A stretch of 64,000 nt of DNA from Mugil cephalus (Eukaryota; Chordata; Actinopteri; Mugiliformes; Mugilidae): contig NC_061776.1 of the NCBI RefSeq assembly GCF_022458985.1, positions 10,992,591-11,056,590 of the forward strand. Direction: 5' to 3'. The notes under the pieces are model-generated. The model ran no database searches. It saw nothing but the letters and a program-made list of their open reading frames with translations, and was not told the DNA's origin. A program made the position numbers and the translations under genes. Below, piece after piece: positions 56,244 through 64,000 of this stretch (positions are counted from its first letter, which is position 1; every line of letters begins with the position of its first letter).

Positions 56244-59200
56244 GATATAACACATATACTATATAGATATACATTTTTATATTTACATTCACCTTTTATA
56301 CGCAGTTTTTCAATGTTTAATTAAGGAAAAAGATCTAAAAATTTCTTTCACCAGTTTTCTGCAACGTGCGTTCAACATAATGCACAACCCTTATTAATGT
56401 CTTTTAATAATGTCTTCCCCATCGACCCTCGCTCCATGTATATACCACGCTAACAGGCACTGAGGACCTGCAGCCATGTTATGCCTGGCATGCTGCTCCA
56501 AGTCACTGGCCTGAACCCAGAGGTCAGGATTAGGTGGATGTCAGGACCGTTAAGGGTCAAAAAAACAACCTTTTTCCAGTCCCCGAGAAAACCGGCCGTC
56601 GTCTGCTTTCAGATCACGTGCTTATGAGTCATTTGTTTTTCTGTTCATCTCAGCCTCAATAACACGTCAATAGTTCTCAGCCATAACGACGCTAATCGGG
56701 TCAAAATGGCAAAGCAAGGGTGGGTGCTCTGCCGTGGTTACGCTGGTTAAAGCTGGAGACAAAATGTACTGGAGACGTCTCGATGTGAATTTTGCCCATG
56801 AGCCAGGTTTAGGAGCTTTTTAAGGCAGAACAAACAGAGAGCATCTTGAGAATGGGAAGCGCGACGTGGCTTTAATCAGACACTCACTATAGGTCCTAAT
56901 CTCATTAAGGCATCGCCCTCACAGACTGTGCTCTCAGTATAGGATTAAGCTTAAGATATAGAATTCACAGCGGTGCAATTCAGCCCCGCTTCATTTGTAA
57001 TGCAGCGCGCTTCTGCAGTGCACGATGGTCCGACGAGCCCAATCGCTCTTGTACAATTTGCAGCTGAGGGCAGAGAATCACCTCTTGACCTCCTTCTACC
57101 AGTTGAGACGTGTTGCTGTGCACGTGCGACTCCGAGTTTTCCTCTCATTAGCGTCCGTGACAAATAACTCCTGCTCCACAAATTTTCATCAGCCGCCGCT
57201 GAATCAGTACCTGAATCAGCAACCGCCTGCTTCCTAGACAGATCTCGTTATATTTCAAAATAAAGCCAGTCGCTCGGGGAGGCAGCTGCCTCTGAGATCC
57301 TGTATATTCCAGTAAGCTCTATTTTAGTTCAACTAACAACAGGACATGATTATCTTGCCCCGAACACGCCGCCGCTTTGATGTAAACAGGTAGTGAATTA
57401 GCAGCGCTGATGGAGATGGCATTGTGGCCCGAACGCAGCGTACGCAGACGTGCCGGGAAGAGCAGCCTCGGATATTTTCGGCCCCTGGGACGCGGGGTTG
57501 TTGTGAGCGCAGTGTGAAATGTGTAATCTTGGTGTTTTTCCATCAGTCTGTCTGAGTGTGAGAACGAAGCAGGATCAAAAGGAGGATGAAGTTCTGTTTT
57601 TTTTTTTTTTTTTCGTAAAAAAAAAACAATGGCTGGATTGCGCACAGATCTTCCTTCCTTGTGCTTTTTCCCGACAGATTTCCCGAAATAGCCGAGAATC
57701 TTCTTCAATGTCAGACAAACGCACAGGAACCGTCAAGATACCGTCAGGGTGAAAATTAAGGCTTGATTTTTTTTTTTTTTTCAGACTGGGTGTTTCCCCC
57801 ATAGCATCCTGAACTAAATTGGAGGGAAGAAAACAGCAGCGGTTAATTAATGGTCAAAAGCTACTGATTTAACAAAGTACATGCAGAGAGGGGCGCACTA
57901 CAATTGTTTGAGGCCCAGTGAAATAAAAAAAGAAAAAGAAAGGAGCCCCGGATGGCTAGCCTTTGACACAATTCGCTAGTTTGAACTGCCTACGTGCAGG
58001 AAGTGTGGTTTGGACACTCGAACACAGAACTAGGATGTACGTCTTGTTCTGGGGTCCCCCAACACCTAGGGAGTTATATATATATATAATTATATTATGT
58101 TACCACAAACTTTTGCTCAACTCTAAAGGTATAAAAATGAAACCATCATACGTCAAATCCAGAATCACATGCTCATTTCACAGCTCAAACCAGGCCTGTC
58201 AATCAATTTCACACTTTGCACACTTGTTGTTTTGTTACTGTTGCAACATAATTCGTAGGAGCTTCGAAGCTCAGTAATGGCCGTGCAGATTACTGACGGT
58301 GACAACACCTCCATTGACTAAAAGTTTGTCACAAGTTCTTTGGTTTCTGTGCGTACCGAATGCAGTGCTGACTGATTTAAATAGCTTGCAGGGACAGCAG
58401 TTAAAGGCATATTTCTAGGTATTTCATGTTTGATGTTCAATTCGTCCACGTGTGCAGCCTCTGACTGGAAATAAATGCAGTCTGATTTGTTGTCAGATAC
58501 AACCATTGAAACTGTGTTATCTAATGTGTTGGGTGCCTGCTATATAATAAAATAGCTGAACAGGCCACTTAGAGCAGGTCCTCTGTGTATTGTGATACAG
58601 TGACTCTATGACAACTGAGAAAGCACCAGGAACACGGCCAAATGAGACTGAAAAAGAAAAAAGAAAAAAAGAAAATCTAGTGAGTGGACTTTGAGAGTTA
58701 AAAGTGTATTGTCAAACTACTGAACTTTCACACTCTGAACTAATTGTGTCTGTGCTATGTCCCGGTCATGTGTCTTTTGTTGATCAGTGTTTGTGCTGGA
58801 GGAAGGGGGGAGAGGCCAGGGAGCCTCTGGCCAATCACAGGAGTCGCCCACGAACAATTAAATCTTTATTAATAAACACACAACAGACTGGTTCGGCGAA
58901 TAAAGCATTACAGGAATCGGAGTCTTGGCGGAAGACAAATGTTTCTTTTCTTGGAAAATTTAATAATTAACAATGTTAATAAGATAAGGACAATTGTATT
59001 TTGGGGCAGCAAGTTAGTTTGTGGATTATTTCAAGTAACAGTCTAAAACACAAATAAAGAAAGAAAAATTTGTATTGGAAGTTGTAATGTTTTTATGTTT
59101 CCAATATATAATATATAACAATGTTGCAAGAAGTTTTGATTGTGCATATTAGCATGTAATATAAGTTAAACCAGATAAATTAATAGCAAAACAAACAACG

Positions 59201-60364
59201 ACAATGTAATTGTGATAAAGGAATAAATGAGAGAACAAAAAATTATTTATAGAGAAGATTTACAAGGTTAGAGGTAATAATGATCAGGAAATTTATACAT
59301 CTAAGATTTGCAACGCTATTTATTGTGATTGCAGAGAAAGGTTTTGGATGAGGATTACACCCATTGTTAAAAAAAAAAGTTTCTGGAGTGAAAACATTTT
59401 CCTCAGAATTATTACTTTTTTTGTAAAATTCATAATTCTGTCTTTTTTCCCCGCAAAATTAAAAAAAAAAAGATTAAAGCAAAAGGTGTTTTACTTTGTT
59501 CAGTAGTGTGACAGTTTTTTCTGAGAACATTGAGAAAAGGTTACAATTTTCTCAAAGATTTACCAAATAAATCAGACTTATGATCTAATTTAAACTTTTC
59601 TTTAGAGTTTTGACACTAAACTGAGGATGTTGACTTCAGTCTGAATTCCGGCCTCTGCGTTTACCGCTCGTGTTTTAATTCATCAAAAGTCAAAATGAGA
59701 GAAATCACACTTTACTCAGAAGTCAGATTTCTGACTCTTTTTGTCTCCAAAAAATTGGAAAACGAATCTGAATCCTGAATAAAGTTACAATTTTAAAGTC
59801 TGTAAAACAATCATTTTGTCAATAATTCTCTTTGTTAGTGTTTGCTATTTCCAGTGACATTTCCAATGACAATAATGTGAGGAATGCAACATTGATACAG
59901 CATATACAAAAAATATATATAAGCCAAATTGGGCGAGAAAATCACCACTTGTGGATTTTTTTTATGAAGAAATAAAGTTAAGTGAAGGCTTTCTACACAG
60001 TCTACGAGTGCCAATTAGCTAACAGTACAGTCATTTTATCTCGCACGACACTGAACCCATTTAATGATGGATGCCTGTGGGTATTTATGCTGAAGATTAC
60101 AGGAGGAACTGTGGTATTTTCGACCACCTGACAGTGGGATCAGTCCGTTGTGTAATCCTACAAGCTCCAGTCCGTATTTCCCCTCAAGCCCATCTGGCTC
60201 GCTGGCAGGGTTTGTTTACTGGCGGAGAGGCTGGGGAGAAGAAGGGGAACCTACGGGACCTGGGAGACTGTACAATCTACCTCTGTCTGTCTGTGGAAGA
60301 AGAGAAAGAGAAATTAACTACAAACTCCGTCTCACCTCTCGTTTTTCTCCTCCAGATTCTCACT

Positions 60365-61413
60365 CAGCTGCGGCGCCGGGCATCTCCTCTGCAGAGCATG
60401 AACGCAACTTGGAGCATATATTGCTTTCTTTCTTTTTTTTCCTTTTTTTAATTCTCAAAGAGAAAAAAAAAAGAAAAAGAAAAAGACACGGAGCGAGGAG
60501 TCTTTGCGGAGCTTTTTTAGAGAGTGGAGGTCTCACTGAAATCTCTGCACCGACTGGAGAAGAGTTTAGGGAGCGAACGAGCTGCAGGATAATAAAAAAA
60601 AAAGAAAGAAAAACAGCATCGAGCTATTATACAAGTTAAACAACCAAACTGTCCCGTTTCGGTGCTCTCTGTGGGACTTGTGTGGATTTTTTTTTTTTTT
60701 TTTTTTTTTTTTGCGAAACACGGTAACGTTACGCCACGCATGCCACAACCACGGAGTCAACAAAATCCCTCTAAATTAAGTCAAAGGTCGCTTGTTCCGA
60801 TATTTCCATGCATGCACGATTTCTCCTTTTTTAACAAGAAGGTACGTTGCGGAGGGGGACGCGTGTGCGTGGCATTTCTTAAAGTTAAAATCAAGTGACT
60901 GGGCTTCTGAAATTTGCGCAAACTTCACTTGTGGCCTGGACTCGAGTGGAGGAACCAAGGCTAGGCTAGGCTAGGCTACGCTAGGCTAGGCTAGTTAGCT
61001 AGCTCAGCTCAGCTGCTGTTTGTTAGCACCGACGCGAGCTTCTGCTCGGACGGCGAAACTGTTTTTGCTCTCGCCTACCAACACGGACAAGTTCAACCGG
61101 GCAAAATTAACAAGCCGAAGAGTTTAAAGTCTGAACGGGAGCACTCATGCGTCGTGCTGTTTGTTAATAGCGTGTTTTCATGAGGTGGCGTTAGCTTGTG
61201 TTTGACTGAACACGCTGGACTTGTCCCTCCGCCCATCTTCCGGGATGTCTTTTATTTATTTTTGTTTCCCAGTCGGGCCACACCGCCAAACAAAACCAGT
61301 TTCCTGAAGGTGTCCCCCCTCCCATTCTCTTATTTTGAACAGTTATCGTCGCCAAGGAATATTCTGAGTTTGCCCCGGAGTTGTGTTGGATGGTGTCTTA
61401 TCCCGGTTCAGTC
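60365..61413 (+). other. presumed promoter / 5' leader of the receptor-like gene (limits uncertain)
   Basis: GC-balanced DNA with a TATATTG-like word near 60414, poly-T and poly-A tracts and the CTAGG repeat. It contains several upstream ATGs. One opens at 61196 and runs 73 codons to a TGA at 61415-61417 that overlaps the ATG of the main start. The transcription start is not visible. Confidence 0.35.
60961..60994 (+). repeat. (CTAGG)n pentanucleotide repeat
   Basis: Six to seven CTAGG units with one TACG interruption, followed by GCTAGCTCAGCTCAGCTG, in the presumed leader of the receptor-like gene. Confidence 0.85.
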
Positions 61414-61495
61414 ATGAGGCTCCGGACTTTGTTTTTGTTTTTTGTTTTGGCCGCTATCTGCCTTGTGATGAGCTGTCATCGAGCGAGCGGAGAAA
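61414..61495 (+). CDS. insr: first coding exon of a secreted/receptor protein, probably insulin receptor family (partial)
   Basis: Reads MRLRTLFLFFVLAAICLVMS then CHRASGE, a clear signal peptide (basic n-region, 14-residue hydrophobic core), and ends at a strong donor A|GTAAGT in phase 1. In human INSR and IGF1R, exon 1 also codes only for the signal peptide and ends in Gly-Glu plus one base (coding lengths 100 and 94 nt), followed by a very large intron. The extra base here is A, which allows the Ile of the IGF1R-type GEIC motif. The start at 61414 has G at -3 and gives a compact signal peptide; an in-frame ATG at 61390 with weaker context would add eight residues. The neighbour MYO9B fits INSR (both human 19p13). 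The rest of the gene lies outside, so other phase-1 signal-exon proteins are not excluded. Confidence 0.55.
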
Positions 61496-64000
61496 GTAAG
61501 TAGCCATCATCTTCAGCCTTTCAGATCACTTAATTAATTTATATCAAGCATTTTCCGTTGCCTTTTAATTGTCTAAAAATTAAGGATCTCGTGCACAATT
61601 TGCTTATGTGCACTGAAGAAAACAACTCATGCAATAAACTGGGGGAAGAAATAATTTACAGACACAGCTTTATTATTATTATAATTTTTTTTTTTTTTTT
61701 TTTTAAAGTTAAACCAGTATTGCACGATTTCGTTTATTTTAATTAGAGGATTAAAACTGAAGTGTAAATGCATGTGACCATTGTTTATTTCTGCATAATT
61801 AAATACAAATTCATCAAAGAAGTGATTGCTTCTGAACAGACATGTACAGATATCGGTGTTCAGGACCAAAATAATTGTAAAAATAAATTAATATAGGAAA
61901 CTACATGCAAATTTTAAAACTAAATATATGTTTTGCATTTAATTTAAATGCACATGCTGGGAAATGCTGCAAACACACTGGTGATTAGTGCAGATACCTG
62001 CTGCTTTGTTTTGTTAGACAGGGATTGAGAAAGGCACTCGGGCAGAAACAGTCATGTTGTAGACAGTCACCGCATTGAAGGGACAAAGGTTAACACTTAT
62101 CGGCCGTGTGAGTTTGCAGGAACTGTAAACAAAATGTTTTGTCCCCAATTAAGTAAGTCTGAGAATTTAGTGGGTTTAATGGGTTGTTATTCTAGATGGA
62201 AAGCCTCAGCTTGTTGCTGTGGTCAGTTCAGGAATGTAACAATAAGCCCTCTTTACAGCTCCTGACAATCCCTTCATATTCACCAGCCTGGGTGATAAGC
62301 ATGAAAAGACGCCTTTGCAGTCGCCTGGAGACATTTTGACATTACTCAAACATCGCACTGTCTCCGTACTCGCACTGTTTTAGACTTTTGTAATCTGTAC
62401 TTTAAACTAATATTTGTTGTGAGGAAATTTCTCGCGAACCCGTGCGACTACTTTCTGCTTGCAGCTCGCTGTGCAGTAAGCATTTTAATGGTGACAACAA
62501 CGGAGATAGTGAAGGTGACACTACACAGATCACTCTTTGGCCCCTTTACCAGGAAATGTAATTATTTCTCAGCAGATGGTTCACTAGGGTGGTTATCGGT
62601 GATTTATTGGAGAATAGATGAAGAATTTCCAAACTTTTTCGCCTATAAAATGCTGGAATTGTTGTTTCTCTGCTGTCAGAATAACTTGATGAAATAGTGC
62701 TTGGCTTCGTCAAGATGGAGGAAACGTTGGCTTGTGTTCAGTCCATCTGTCATTACTTTTGTTTTGAGTTTTATAGTGTGTGATAACTCCCAAAGTACTG
62801 ATTAAAATAGCTGCCAGACTTCTAAAACCAATCTGATATCAAATAAGACTTTAAGTCCTTCCTTTTATAAATATTTGGCAGTCTGATCCACATGTGCTGT
62901 ATACAGAAGAGTAACATTTTGCTACAGTTCACATGAATGCTTTGAGATCGTCTCCTGTACTTAAAACTCTTAATAGTTTTGATTTGTCCCACAGTTCTTT
63001 GACACAAGCAAACTGCATTTTATGTGATTCAAAGACGGTTGAACAGAAGCTCCTCCCATGTTTATCATGAGACATTTGTTTTACTGATCGTACGTACAGC
63101 AGGCAGTATGTCCATGCTGCTGCTGCTGCTGCTGCTGCTGTACGTGGTGTTAGTTTGACTTAAGAGGCACTCCTGAGGAAAAGGAAAGCGCAGGCACTCT
63201 CACCTGTCATCAGATTTTAGTGAGGGGCGAATGGAGAGATGTCATCAAACCAGTTTGAGCGAGAATTTTAGGGCATAAATCAGAAGCCAGTTGTGTAATT
63301 GCGTTGCCGCCCCCCCCTTTCGCTCCTCTCAGACTTGAGAGAACCGCAGAAGGGAAAAGTGGAATCTGGGCTTCACACTGGCCGATTTCATAAGCTGGAC
63401 TCGCTAGTGTTGAAAGCTTCGCTTTTGTTTACAGTGTTATTTAGGTTGCATTTAGCGTGCGTGTTTTTTTAGCCTCACGGGTTTATGATCGTTTTATTAT
63501 TAGCATGTTGTGTTGTCTTTCTTGTCTTGCACACTCGGCTACAATACCTACAGAGATACAGGCACAAGCAGCTCCCGGCCTGGTCTCAGGTGGCCGAGTC
63601 TGCTTGTTGTACCTCCGTGATAACACATCAGTTTCAGAGCGTCAGACGAAAGGGGGTCGTCGTGAAGCCACCGGCACCCTGTTGCTGAAAGCCACTCTGA
63701 TCAGAACAAGTCTGCAATCGGGGGCAGCGATCCAGCGACCCCCGGGCGCTCTTGATTTACGCCTCCCGACAAGGAGGGCAATCGTAAAGCGATGAACACT
63801 ACACACAAACTGCCACTGCGATCTCAAGTACCAAACCGTGCGTTTGACGTGTGCACAATACAATGATTTTTGCACTTGTCACGTTCAACAATAGCCGAGT
63901 AATCCAGGTTGACAGGCTCATGTTTGTGTTCTGCTTGAAAACTGAGTAATCTGACACACCTGCACTCTCGCATTTTGTCCACACATTGGTTTGACGAGGG
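61496..64000 (+). other. start of intron 1 of the receptor-like gene
   Basis: No second exon is seen before the window ends. It contains a (CTG)9 run at 63115-63140 and AT-rich sequence. A long first intron is usual for insulin-receptor-family genes. Confidence 0.5.
63115..63140 (+). repeat. (CTG)9 trinucleotide repeat
   Basis: Nine CTG units, uninterrupted, intronic. Confidence 0.9.

Larger units (their letters stand above)
51536..60100. other. intergenic region with transposon relics
   Basis: No gene is visible on either strand. It contains transposon relics at 52060-52425, 54294-54603 and 55995-56243, and an (AC)n run at 54059-54081. The blocks at about 53100-53800 and 56440-57500 are GC-balanced and free of recognisable repeats, so they are the best candidates for conserved regulatory DNA. 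The stretch 58.6-60.0 kb is AT-rich with nothing recognised. Confidence 0.55.

Noticed and set aside
60148..60639. 163-codon ORF upstream of the receptor-like gene
   Set aside because: Composition follows a poly-T then poly-A tract (FFFFLF.. then KEKKKRKRKR); no domain. Probably leader or promoter DNA.
1..64000. Bacterial, phage or CRISPR-type defence system
   Set aside because: Everything recognised is split vertebrate genes and vertebrate transposon relics; no operons, spaced direct repeats or prokaryotic genes were seen.

Overview
The window is vertebrate nuclear DNA, almost certainly from a ray-finned (teleost) fish. Genes are split by GT-AG introns of 70 bp to 6.5 kb. The proteins are vertebrate-specific families, and the non-coding DNA is full of (GT)n microsatellites and small DNA-transposon relics of the kinds common in fish. 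All recognised genes lie on the + strand, head to tail.

Layout. Positions 1-51 look like the last codons of an unidentified upstream gene, possibly followed by its 3' UTR to about 2.3 kb. From about 4.2 to 31.3 kb lies a complete unconventional class IX myosin gene, best matched to myo9b. It has a 5' leader exon and 40 coding exons that join in one unbroken frame to 1856 residues: RA-like domain, motor with P-loop and switches, class IX loop-2 insert, three IQ motifs, C1 zinc finger and RhoGAP with an arginine finger. From about 33.0 to 51.5 kb lies a complete 12-coding-exon gene for a 489-residue major facilitator superfamily protein of the MFSD14/HIAT1 family. It has a CCAAT/GC-box promoter and a long 3' UTR. 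About 8.5 kb of intergenic DNA follows. At 61.4 kb a signal-peptide exon opens a third gene that runs off the right edge. The Gly-Glu end of that exon and its phase-1 intron match exon 1 of the insulin/IGF-1 receptor family, so insr is proposed with moderate confidence.

Mobile DNA. The introns and intergenic DNA hold relics of one Tc1/mariner family, four copies of one hAT-like MITE (two with near-perfect 8-bp target duplications), a piggyBac-type MITE between TTAA sites, another MITE with 25-bp inverted ends next to TA, a GTCTTAAA-rich element and retroposon fragments.

The genes do not form a pathway: myo9b acts on actin and Rho, the MFSD14 protein is an orphan transporter-like protein, and the third is probably a receptor. 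Their linkage is the main evolutionary point. MYO9B and INSR are both on human 19p13, whereas human MFSD14A is on 1p21. The MFSD14 protein here mixes MFSD14A-like ends with an MFSD14B-like core, which raises the possibility of a third vertebrate MFSD14 paralog. I found no prokaryote-type system, CRISPR array, tRNA or rRNA. All identifications come from reading the sequence and recalled family knowledge; no search was run.
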